DNA of 64,000 bases from Alcanivorax quisquiliarum (GTDB lineage: Bacteria; Pseudomonadota; Gammaproteobacteria; Pseudomonadales; Alcanivoracaceae): positions 62,001 to 126,000 of the forward strand of contig NZ_JALKII010000005.1 in NCBI RefSeq assembly GCF_023051175.1, read 5' to 3'. Every line of letters starts with the position of its first letter. Positions within the stretch are counted from its first letter, which is position 1. A program made the translations under genes and the position numbers. The notes beneath the pieces were generated by a model. That model worked only from the letters and a program-made list of their open reading frames with translations. It ran no database searches and was not told the DNA's origin. This document shows, in pieces, positions 35,875 to 43,340 of the stretch.

Positions 35875-37179
35875 GTGAAGCCTGTAAAGGTCGGCATTGC
35901 GGGTCTGGGTACGGTGGGTAGCGGCACGGTGAATGTGCTGCAACGCAACGCACAGGAAATTGCCCGGCGTATCGGCCGGCCGATCGAGATTGCCCATATT
36001 GGCGCACGGCGGCCTAATCCGGCCTGTAATATCGAAGGCATCCGCGTGTCCGCGGACGTGTTCGAACTGGCCCGTGACCCCGAGCTGGATATTCTTGTCG
36101 AGCTGATCGGCGGTACCACCACGGCGCGTGAGCTGGTGCTGGCGGCAATTGATAACGGCAAGCATATCGTGACTGCCAACAAGGCGCTGATCGCCGAGCA
36201 CGGCAACGCGATTTTCCGGGCGGCGCACGAGCGCGGTGTGGATGTGGCGTTCGAAGCCTCCGTGGCAGGCGGCATTCCGATTCTCAAGGCGCTGGGCGAG
36301 GGCCTGGCGGCGAACCAGATCAAATGGGTGGCCGGCATTATCAACGGCACCGGCAACTTCATTCTCACGGAAATGCGCGACAAGGGCCGCGATTTCGCCT
36401 CGGTGCTGAAAGAAGCGCAAGCGCTGGGCTACGCCGAAGCCGATCCGACCTTTGACGTGGAAGGCATTGATGCGGCCCACAAGCTCACCATCCTGGCGTC
36501 GATCGCGTTCGGCATTCCCTTGCAGTTCAGCAAGGTGTACACCGAGGGCATCAGCCAGATCACCGCTGAGGACATCAAGGCGGCAGATTACTTCGGTTAT
36601 TGTGTCAAGCACCTGGGCATCGCCAAGGATACCGGCAACGGTGTGGAGCTGCGCGTGCACCCGACGCTGATCCCCAAGGAAGTATTGCTGGCCTCCGTGA
36701 ACGGTGTCATGAATGCCGTGATGGTGGATGGCGATGCCGTTGGCCCGACGCTGTTTTACGGCGCGGGTGCTGGCAGCGAGCCGACCGCCTCGGCGGTGGT
36801 GGCGGATGTGATCGAGCTGGGCCGCGCACTGACCATCGATCATGACGAGCGCGTGCCGTACCTGGGCTTTCATGCCGAAGCGATGTCGGAAGTGCCGGTG
36901 CTGAGCATGGACGAGGTGGAGTGCTCGTTTTATGTGCGCCTGCATGTGCTTGATCGCCCCGGCGTGCTGGCGGATATCACCCGCATCCTCAGCAACAAGG
37001 GCATCAGCATCGAAGCGATGTACCAGAAGGATGTCGAGGGTCAGGAGCACGTTTCCGTGGTGCTGATGACCCATACCGTCAAGGGCGTGGCCATGCGTGA
37101 GGCGCTGGCCGAAATTGGCGCCCTTGATGCGGTGCGTGACGATATCATGCGTATCCGGGTCGAGACACTGGACGCCTGA
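35875..37179 (+). CDS. hom: Homoserine dehydrogenase
   Basis: A 434-residue NAD(P)-dependent enzyme converting aspartate semialdehyde to homoserine. The Rossmann motif [12 protein letters not shown] is at 6-17, the catalytic region [31 protein letters not shown] holds the conserved lysine, and the C-terminal ACT domain ([19 protein letters not shown]) provides threonine feedback. GTG at 35875 follows GAGGATGAGAA and gives the family start MKPVKVGI. thrC follows after a perfect hairpin. Confidence 0.97.
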   Translation: MKPVKVGIAGLGTVGSGTVNVLQRNAQEIARRIGRPIEIAHIGARRPNPACNIEGIRVSADVFELARDPELDILVELIGGTTTARELVLAAIDNGKHIVTANKALIAEHGNAIFRAAHERGVDVAFEASVAGGIPILKALGEGLAANQIKWVAGIINGTGNFILTEMRDKGRDFASVLKEAQALGYAEADPTFDVEGIDAAHKLTILASIAFGIPLQFSKVYTEGISQITAEDIKAADYFGYCVKHLGIAKDTGNGVELRVHPTLIPKEVLLASVNGVMNAVMVDGDAVGPTLFYGAGAGSEPTASAVVADVIELGRALTIDHDERVPYLGFHAEAMSEVPVLSMDEVECSFYVRLHVLDRPGVLADITRILSNKGISIEAMYQKDVEGQEHVSVVLMTHTVKGVAMREALAEIGALDAVRDDIMRIRVETLDA

Positions 37180-37207
37180 CACAGCTGAAACATACACCAG
37201 ACAAGAC

Positions 37208-37231
37208 AGAAAGCGGGAAGGCCCGCTTTCT
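37208..37231 (+). promoter_or_regulatory. Perfect 10-bp hairpin between hom and thrC
   Basis: AGAAAGCGGG and CCCGCTTTCT form a perfect stem with a four-base loop, 28 bases after the hom stop and 20 bases before thrC. No U-tract follows, so it is more likely an mRNA-processing or stability element than a terminator. Confidence 0.6.
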
Positions 37232-37250
37232 CAAAGACAGAGAGTCCGTT

Positions 37251-38330
37251 ATGCCATTTCGTGAACGCTATACAGGCCTGATCAACCGCTACCGGGAGTA
37301 CCTGCCGGTGAGCGACAGCACCCCCTCGGTCAGCCTGGGCGAAGGTGACACACCGCTGATCCGGCTACAGAACATTCCGCGCCTGCTGGGCAAGGATATA
37401 GACATCTACGTCAAATACGAAGGGCTGAACCCGACCGGCTCGTTCAAGGATCGTGGCATGACCATGGCGGTCACCAAGGCTGTGGAAGAGGGCAGCACAG
37501 CGATCATCTGCGCCTCCACCGGCAATACCTCGGCGGCGGCAGCAGCCTACGCGGCACGCGCCGGCATCACCGCATTCGTGTTGATCCCCGAAGGCAAGAT
37601 CGCCATGGGCAAGTTGGCGCAGGCGATGATGTACGGTGCCGTCATCATGCAGATTCGCGGCAACTTCGATGCCGGCATGCAGCTGGTGAAAGATATCGCC
37701 GGCGAGGCGCCCGTGACGATCGTGAATTCGGTCAACCCGTATCGGCTGCAAGGCCAGAAAACGGCCGCTTTCGAAATTGTCGAAGAACTCAACCGGGCGC
37801 CGGATTTCCACTGCCTGCCGGTGGGCAACGCCGGCAACATCACCGCGCACTGGATGGGTTACAGCGAATACCAGCGTGCCGGCATCGTTAGCAGCGCGCC
37901 GAAAATGGTGGGCTACCAGGCGGCCGGTTCCGCGCCTTTCCTGCGTGGTGCGCCGGTCGAGAACCCGGAAACCGTGGCCACCGCCATCCGTATCGGCAAC
38001 CCGCAATCCTGGGACAAAGCCTGGGCATTGCAGAAAGAATCCGGCGGCTGGTTTGATGAGCTGAGCGACGCGGAAATCCTCGACGCGCAAAAACTGCTGG
38101 CAGAAAAAGAAGGCGTATTCTGCGAGCCGGCCTCTGCTGCTTCCATTGGTGGTGCCATGCGTGATATCCGCAGCGGCAAGATTCCGGAAGGCTCGACCAT
38201 CGTCTGCACTCTCACTGGCAACGGCCTGAAGGACCCGGACACAGCCATCGAGCAGTGCCAGGCAGCCCGTATGGTCACCATTGATGCGGAACTGAACGCT
38301 GTGAAACAGGCGATCCTCTCGCACATGTAA
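37251..38330 (+). CDS. thrC: Threonine synthase
   Basis: A 359-residue PLP enzyme making threonine from O-phosphohomoserine. The PLP lysine is K66 in [12 protein letters not shown], the substrate region has [16 protein letters not shown] and the SANTA-like [13 protein letters not shown] loop binds the PLP phosphate. This is the short class II-type form usual in Pseudomonas relatives. Gene order hom-thrC is standard. AGAGAG is the ribosome site. Confidence 0.96.
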   Translation: MPFRERYTGLINRYREYLPVSDSTPSVSLGEGDTPLIRLQNIPRLLGKDIDIYVKYEGLNPTGSFKDRGMTMAVTKAVEEGSTAIICASTGNTSAAAAAYAARAGITAFVLIPEGKIAMGKLAQAMMYGAVIMQIRGNFDAGMQLVKDIAGEAPVTIVNSVNPYRLQGQKTAAFEIVEELNRAPDFHCLPVGNAGNITAHWMGYSEYQRAGIVSSAPKMVGYQAAGSAPFLRGAPVENPETVATAIRIGNPQSWDKAWALQKESGGWFDELSDAEILDAQKLLAEKEGVFCEPASAASIGGAMRDIRSGKIPEGSTIVCTLTGNGLKDPDTAIEQCQAARMVTIDAELNAVKQAILSHM

Positions 38331-38347
38331 ACCTGCCCTGTCTTACG

Positions 38348-38373
38348 ATACCGCCGGCATCCGCCGGCGGTAT
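38348..38373 (+). terminator. Hairpin after thrC
   Basis: ATACCGCCGGC and GCCGGCGGTAT are perfect 11-bp arms around ATCC, 17 bases after the thrC stop. The following TGTCCTG is a weak U-tract. Likely end of the hom-thrC transcript, perhaps partial read-through to the globin. Confidence 0.6.
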
Positions 38374-38406
38374 TGTCCTGCCCAACGAGAAACGTGAGAA
38401 GCGTCC

Positions 38407-38811
38407 ATGGCCCGTCCCCTTTCCGATTCCGATAGCGTGTTCCAGAGCTATGGCCGTTGCTGTGCACGGGAACAGTTCTTCGAAGATTTCTATCGTATTT
38501 TCATGGGCCGCTCAGACGCGGTGCGGCAGATGTTCACTAATACCGACATGGCCGAGCAGCGGCGCCTGCTGCGCGCCGGTATTTCCTGGCTGGTGATGTA
38601 TTCCCGTGGCGCACCGGGCGGCAAGCTGCGTGATCTGGGCAAGACCCATGATCGCGAAGGCTACAATGTGCCACCGGCACTTTATGCGGTGTGGCTGGAT
38701 GCGTTGATGGAAACCGTGCAGTTGCACGATCCGGAATATACCAGCGAACTGGATCGCCAGTGGCGGGCCGTGCTTAACCCCGGTATTGATCTGATCCGCG
38801 ACGCTTATTGA
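38407..38811 (+). CDS. Single-domain globin
   Basis: A 134-residue protein of globin length. The helical pattern VFQSYGRCCAREQFFEDFY, DAVRQMF and LGKTHDREGYNVPPALYAVW fits a single-domain bacterial globin; H81 in GKTHDREG is the likely proximal heme ligand. Small globins bind O2 or NO. The distal site (about F25-Y29) is tentatively assigned. ATG at 38407 is used; the ribosome site is GAGAAG. It is 34 bases after the thrC hairpin. Confidence 0.65.
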   Translation: MARPLSDSDSVFQSYGRCCAREQFFEDFYRIFMGRSDAVRQMFTNTDMAEQRRLLRAGISWLVMYSRGAPGGKLRDLGKTHDREGYNVPPALYAVWLDALMETVQLHDPEYTSELDRQWRAVLNPGIDLIRDAY

Positions 38812-39242
38812 GTGTGTCGGAGAAGATGTCGGAGCACGGCGGTACTTGAGGTAATGGACGTTACCGCAAGTATCGAGAGCGCCGCAGGATTTTCGCGCAT
38901 GGCAGAGCGCTCCCGTTGTATGTAGCCGCCACATCCCGGCGTGCTGCCGAAGCAGCGCAGCCCGGCGCCTGCCGTGCTTCAAGTAAAGTGGGCAAACAGG
39001 GCGGCGTTCATTGAGTAGGCAAGCACTGTGTGGCCCAGGGCCGCGAGGCTTTGTCCGTCACCCGCCACCCCCGTGCCGCCCCCGTGCCGCCCCGACTGCA
39101 CTCAGTGCCTCTACTGTTCCAAGGCGCCCTCTCGCGCCATTCAATCCGGTAAAACAGCCGCCATGATCCATGACGATCGTCCCGAATCGGGCGCTTTATT
39201 GTGCCGAGACGAAAGATGACTGCGAGGAGAGGCGCGCCTGTA
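38812..39242. other. Intergenic region with a hairpin
   Basis: No gene supported. TACTTGAGGTAA (38843-38854) and TTACCGCAAGTA (38861-38872) pair at 11 of 12 positions with a six-base loop, about 30 bases after the globin. It has no T-tract. A GTGCCGCCCC repeat-like stretch (CCCCCGTGCC, CCCCCGTGCC) near 39068-39088 is also seen. Confidence 0.4.
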
Positions 39243-39271
39243 TTGCTGGCCATGCGGACAGTCCATATACT
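39243..39271 (+). promoter_or_regulatory. Promoter of the rSAM/DUF4130 pair
   Basis: TTGCTG (39243-39248) and TATACT (39266-39271) are separated by exactly 17 bases, 30 bases before the radical-SAM ATG. The -10 is overlapped by the candidate LexA operator. Confidence 0.5.
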
Positions 39272-39287
39272 GACCGTAAGATCAGTG
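39268..39287. promoter_or_regulatory. Candidate LexA (SOS) operator
   Basis: The dyad TACTG-N10-CAGTG contains the CTG-N10-CAG core and the correct 10-base spacing of gammaproteobacterial LexA boxes, flanked by TA on the left. It overlaps the -10 and the predicted transcription start of a DNA-repair gene pair, which is how SOS operators work. The spacer (ACCGTAAGAT) is not the AT-rich optimum, so binding may be moderate. Confidence 0.5.
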
Positions 39288-39300
39288 GTGGGTGAACATC

Positions 39301-40530
39301 ATGGAAATCATCGCCAAGCTCGCCATTCTGGCTGATGCGGCAAAATACGATGCCTCCTGCGCCAGCAGTGGTGCGCCGAAACGCAGCTCCCGCAACAAGG
39401 CGGGCATCGGCAGCACCAATGGTGCCGGTATCTGCCACAGTTACACCCCCGATGGCCGCTGCGTCTCGCTGCTGAAAATCCTGCTCACCAACTTCTGCCT
39501 GTACGACTGCCAGTATTGTGTCAGCCGGCGTAGCAACGATGTGCCGCGTGCTCGGTTCACGCCTGCAGAAGTGGTGCGCCTGACACTGGATTTTTATCAG
39601 CGCAATTACGTCAGCGGCCTGTTTCTCAGCTCGGGCATTATCCGCTCGGCGGATTACACCATGGAACAGCTGGTGGAAGTGGCGCGGTTGCTGCGGGAGG
39701 AACACCAGTTTCGCGGTTATATCCACCTCAAGACGATCCCTGATGCCGACCCGCAGCTGATTGCCGCAGCTGGTCGCTATGCCGATCGGCTGAGCGTGAA
39801 TATCGAGCTGCCCTCGAACAGCGCATTGCAGCGTCTGGCACCGGAGAAGAGCATCGCCGGCATCCAGGCTGCGATGGGCGTCATCCGTGATGGCCGCAAG
39901 GCCGTGCAGGAGCAGCCGGCGCGCGGCCGCGCCAAAGCGCCGCGCTTTGCACCCTCCGGGCAAAGTACCCAGTTGATCGTCGGCGCCGAGCCGAGCAGTG
40001 ACAAAGTGATCCTCACGCGAGCACAGCATCTGTACCAGAACTTCGGGCTTCGGCGCGTGTACTACTCGGCTTTTACACCAATCCCCAAAAGCCCGCCGCT
40101 GGTGCCGCTGCAAGCGCCACCGCTGTTGCGTGAGCACCGCTTGTATCAGGCCGATTTCCTGATGCGGGGCTACGGCTTCCAGGCCGAGGAACTGCTGCAC
40201 AGCAGTGAAGAGGATTTACCGCTGGATATCGATCCCAAGCTGGGGTGGGCACTGCGGCACCGGGAGCAGTTTCCGGTGGATATCAACCGCGCTTCGCAGC
40301 AAATGATAGCGCGCGTGCCCGGCATCGGTTTGCGGTCGGCACAGCGTATCGTGGCGTTGCGGCAGGTGCGTGCAGTACGGCTGGAGGATCTGCGCCGGCT
40401 ACGCTGCGCACTGGAAAAAGCCAGGCCATTCATCATCACACGGGATTACCGGCCCCGGCAGGACAGCGCGTCCGTGGTGCTGCGGCAGCGTCTGAGCCTC
40501 TCCGCCCAGCAGCTGTCGTTATGGGGTTAG
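39301..40530 (+). CDS. Putative DNA modification/repair radical SAM protein (TIGR03916-like)
   Basis: A 409-residue radical-SAM enzyme. The iron-sulfur motif is C66-x3-C70-x2-C73 (NFCLYDCQYC), after KLAILADAAKYDASCASSG, the conserved family opening. A C-terminal helix-hairpin-helix (about 325-375, INRASQQMIARVPGIGLRSAQ) suggests nucleic-acid binding. This family occurs with a DUF4130 partner, sometimes fused to a UdgX-like uracil glycosylase domain. The reaction is not known. ATG at 39301 is preferred over GTG 39292. The next gene follows after five bases. Confidence 0.88.
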   Translation: MEIIAKLAILADAAKYDASCASSGAPKRSSRNKAGIGSTNGAGICHSYTPDGRCVSLLKILLTNFCLYDCQYCVSRRSNDVPRARFTPAEVVRLTLDFYQRNYVSGLFLSSGIIRSADYTMEQLVEVARLLREEHQFRGYIHLKTIPDADPQLIAAAGRYADRLSVNIELPSNSALQRLAPEKSIAGIQAAMGVIRDGRKAVQEQPARGRAKAPRFAPSGQSTQLIVGAEPSSDKVILTRAQHLYQNFGLRRVYYSAFTPIPKSPPLVPLQAPPLLREHRLYQADFLMRGYGFQAEELLHSSEEDLPLDIDPKLGWALRHREQFPVDINRASQQMIARVPGIGLRSAQRIVALRQVRAVRLEDLRRLRCALEKARPFIITRDYRPRQDSASVVLRQRLSLSAQQLSLWG

Positions 40531-40535
40531 CCAAC

Positions 40536-41369
40536 ATGTATGTGCTCGATTGTCAGGATGATTTTGAGCAATGGCGGGAGCAGGCGCGCATAGCACTGCA
40601 ACGCTCGCTGCTGCCCGGCGAGGTGTGCTGGCAGGCCGAGGCCGCGCCCGATCTGTTTGGCGCGCAGAGCGCTGTGCTGGCGCCATTGCCGGAGCCGGCG
40701 CCTGCCTTGCTGGTGCCGGCCAGGGCGGTGGACATGCTGGCGCTCGCGGCCCGTTTTCGCGCCCCGGGGCGCTGGGATTTTCTCTATAAAGTGTTGTGGC
40801 GGCTGAATGCGGGCGAGCGGCAGGCAATCATGGCCGGCGATCCTGATGGCGCAATATTGCAGAAAAGAATCAAGGCCGTGCGTAGGGAAATGCACCACTT
40901 GCATGCCTTCCTGCGGTTTCGCAAGAGCACCGTTGCCGAGCTGGACTGGGTGGCCTGGCACGAGCCGGCACATGACATCCTTGATCTGGCCAGCAGCCAT
41001 TTTGCCGAGCGGCTCGGGCAGCAGCGCTGGGTCATCGCGACACCGCAGGACGGCGTCTTTTACGACGGCGAGGCGCTGCATTACGCCCGGCCCTGCCCAG
41101 AGCCGTGGCGCGCCGTGGCAAAAGGAGTGCGCGACGATGAGAGCCTGTGGGCGACCTATTACCGACATATCTTCAATCCGGCCCGGCTTAATCGAGAGGC
41201 GATGCAAGGTCACATGCCCCGGCGCTTCTGGGCGCAGCTCGAAGAAGGGCGGCTTATCCCCGAATTGATCAGTGAAGCGCAGCGCGGCAGCCGGCGCAGC
41301 GGCCAGCGTGAATCGGTGGCCAGCTTGCCCGGCAAGCAGATTCCGGCACGGCTGGTGCGCAAGCCGTGA
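40536..41369 (+). CDS. DUF4130 putative DNA-metabolism protein (TIGR03915-like)
   Basis: A 277-residue protein with the partner-family features: the start MYVLDCQDDFEQWREQAR, WRLNAGERQAIM..ILQKRIKAVRREMHHLHAFLRFRK (split), the AWHEPAHDILDLASSHFAERLG segment and a C-terminal YYRHIFNPARLN. It acts with the radical-SAM partner in a proposed DNA-repair step. No UDG domain is fused here. ATG at 40536 follows GGGG; ATG 40521 overlaps the previous gene and is an alternative. The tail after about 250 is basic and disordered. Confidence 0.85.
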   Translation: MYVLDCQDDFEQWREQARIALQRSLLPGEVCWQAEAAPDLFGAQSAVLAPLPEPAPALLVPARAVDMLALAARFRAPGRWDFLYKVLWRLNAGERQAIMAGDPDGAILQKRIKAVRREMHHLHAFLRFRKSTVAELDWVAWHEPAHDILDLASSHFAERLGQQRWVIATPQDGVFYDGEALHYARPCPEPWRAVAKGVRDDESLWATYYRHIFNPARLNREAMQGHMPRRFWAQLEEGRLIPELISEAQRGSRRSGQRESVASLPGKQIPARLVRKP

Positions 41370-41692
41370 GCGCTATTGGCTTGAAAAGAAGCATTTTTTG
41401 ATCACCGGGGGCTATCACAACGGCGGCAGCGCACCCTGGCATTGTCTTGCAAAGCGCCGAGGTGGGAGATGGGGGCAAGGTAGGATATCCGCCGTTGATT
41501 TCGTACCAGGCATCATTGCCAGCCCCGGCCTTGTCGTCGGGGGCTAGCGTGATGCTCACAGCGCGCAAGATCGTGGCGATGTTTTTGTCGAAGCAGCGCA
41601 GTTCGGCGGGCGGCTGAAGACTGGCAAGCCAGCGTAATACGCTCATCGCTACACACGGATGTTGGGATAGCAGTTATCAAGGAGGAAACAAC
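41370..41692. other. Intergenic region between DUF4130 and DUF1016
   Basis: 323 bases. A minus-strand frame (41269-41646) begins MSVLRWLASLQPPAELRC but I do not recognise it and it overlaps the DUF4130 coding end. AGCCCCGG and CGGGGGCT (41521-41546) can form a hairpin. The DUF1016 promoter is not obvious. Confidence 0.35.
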
Positions 41693-42766
41693 ATGAGCAA
41701 ACGCAAGGTATCCACATCGGTGTCCGCAGCGCCGTCGGCGCTGCTGGGCGACATTCAGGCACTGATCGAGGCATCACGCCAGCGCGCAGCTTCAGCGGTC
41801 AACGCGGAGCTGACCCTGCTGTTCTGGCGCATCGGACAGCGCATTCATACGGAAGTGCTGGCCGGGCAGCGGGCCGGGTACGGCGAAGAAATACTGCCGA
41901 CGCTGGCCACGCAGCTTTCCCAGGACTATGGGCGTGGATTCGGAGAGAAAAACCTGCGCCGGATGGTCAAATTCGCCGTCACTTTCCCGGATGAGCCAAT
42001 TGTCGCGACACTGTCGCGACAATTGAGCTGGTCGCACTTCGTCCTGCTGCTGGCCCTCAAGGAGCCGGTGCAACGGGACTATTATGCGCAAATGGCCGGC
42101 GCTGAGCGCTGGAGCGTACGGACACTGCGCGAGCGCATCAATTCGATGCTCTATGAGCGCACGGTGCTGTCCAGAAAGCCCGAGGAAACCATCGCACAGG
42201 AGTTGTCGACACTGCGCGACGTGCAGCGCATGTCACCCGCGCTGGTCATGCGTGACCCGTATATCCTCGATTTCCTGGGGCTGCAGGATAGCTGGCAGGA
42301 AAGCGACCTGGAGGCCGCCATCATCCGCGAAATGGAATCCTTCCTGCTGGAGCTGGGCGCGGGCTTTTCCTTCCTGGCTCGGCAAAAGCGCATCCAGATT
42401 GACGACGAGGATTTTTATCTCGATCTGTTGTTCTACAACCGCAAGTTACGGCGGCTGGTTGCAGTGGAATTGAAGATCGGCGAATTCAAGGCGGCCGACA
42501 AGGGGCAGATGGAGCTTTATCTTCGCTGGCTGGACAAGCATGAACGTGAACCGGGCGAAGCTGCACCCGTCGGGATCATTCTATGCACCGGCAAGAAGCG
42601 TGAGCAAGTCGAACTGCTGGAGCTGGATAAATCCGGTATTCATGTGGCCGAGTACCTGACTTCGCTGCCGCCGCGTGCGGTGCTGGTGGAACGGTTGCAG
42701 CAAGCGACACAACGCGCGCAACAGCAGATCGAGCAGCGGCCGCGAAATGACGAAAACGGAGAATAG
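41693..42766 (+). CDS. DUF1016 (YhcG) PDDEXK-type nuclease
   Basis: A 357-residue protein. The N-terminal DUF1016_N helical domain is about 15-160 (LLFWRIGQRIHTEVL, LSRQLSWSHFVLLLAL) and the C-terminal PDDEXK nuclease domain is about 180-340 with QIDDEDFYLDLLFYN..RLVAVELKIGEFK, where D, E and K form the likely catalytic set. Family members are often near restriction-modification or defence genes; none is adjacent here. ATG at 41693 follows AAGGAGGAAACAAC. The gene contains a 29-bp palindrome and is followed by an IS remnant. Confidence 0.88.
   Translation: MSKRKVSTSVSAAPSALLGDIQALIEASRQRAASAVNAELTLLFWRIGQRIHTEVLAGQRAGYGEEILPTLATQLSQDYGRGFGEKNLRRMVKFAVTFPDEPIVATLSRQLSWSHFVLLLALKEPVQRDYYAQMAGAERWSVRTLRERINSMLYERTVLSRKPEETIAQELSTLRDVQRMSPALVMRDPYILDFLGLQDSWQESDLEAAIIREMESFLLELGAGFSFLARQKRIQIDDEDFYLDLLFYNRKLRRLVAVELKIGEFKAADKGQMELYLRWLDKHEREPGEAAPVGIILCTGKKREQVELLELDKSGIHVAEYLTSLPPRAVLVERLQQATQRAQQQIEQRPRNDENGE
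41997..42025. repeat. Perfect 29-bp palindrome inside the DUF1016 gene
   Basis: CAATTGTCGCGACA (41997-42010) and TGTCGCGACAATTG (42012-42025) are perfect 14-bp arms with a single central base at 42011. It encodes P-I-V-A-T-L-S-R-Q-L-S in the DUF1016 frame. It is the longest perfect palindrome I found in the window. Confidence 0.9.
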
Positions 42767-42869
42767 CTTTCGTATATCCCGGCATAGCGCCGCCGGGCTC
42801 GCAGGCAGCCCGGTGCTGACTACAGCTCCGGGCAATGCCGCCTGAGAACCGGATCATAATCATGTCGCC

Positions 42870-42974
42870 GTCCATTTTCTGATTGTTGCCGGAGAAGGAA
42901 GCACGAATTTTGAGGAAGAAATACTTCTGATCCCGATAGCCGGCTAAACGGCCCAGCGTCGCTATCGTCTTCCT
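42870..42974 (-). mobile_element. ISL3-like transposase fragment
   Basis: On the minus strand one frame reads RKTIATLGRLAGYRDQKYFF and LKIRASFSGN, matching the C-terminal ISL3 motif (IK..KR.AYGYRD..YFFLKI.A.F). It is similar, base by base, to the remnant at 32681 over about 55 bases. There is no catalytic part and no end repeats. It lies 100 bases after the DUF1016 gene. Confidence 0.5.
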
Positions 42975-43340
42975 GTCCAGCAGGGTTCGCTCAAAAAAAA
43001 CCTGGGATCCGGGATAAAGAGTGAGAATGCACTCCTGAAGACTTCTGGCAATCGAGGATGAAGCCCTTTTTTCGTTTTTTAAATGCCGAGCGGAGGCGAG
43101 CAGTGGTTACCACATTCTAGCCCGCGGTTTTTGTGGCGTTTATGGGTTGAAAGTCAGGAGCCCGTTACATGGCAAGGCCGGCTGCGATTCTTTTTTTCGG
43201 TAAACACTGTGCTGCGCAAGTACGGCGCTTTTTTCGCAAACACGCCGCTTTCTCGCAAGGTGTCGCTTTCTGGCAGATATCCCGCGCCGTTTCTCCGGCC
43301 GGCGTGCTGCCCGGCCCGCAAGACCGGGCTTGAGCTTGAA
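42975..43340. other. Intergenic region with T-rich tracts
   Basis: 366 bases with no supported gene. It has several T-runs (about 43067-43080 and 43190-43198) and GCCCGG/CCGGGC arms (43309-43329) downstream of the amidohydrolase that could end its minus-strand transcript. Composition is less G+C-rich than its surroundings, in line with decayed mobile DNA. Confidence 0.4.

Noticed and set aside
35609-35878. 89-codon plus-strand frame before hom
   Set aside because: Composition is non-protein-like and it overlaps the hom start with no family similarity.
41269-41646. Minus-strand 125-codon frame after DUF4130
   Set aside because: Overlaps the DUF4130 end, has no ribosome site I could support and no recognised family.
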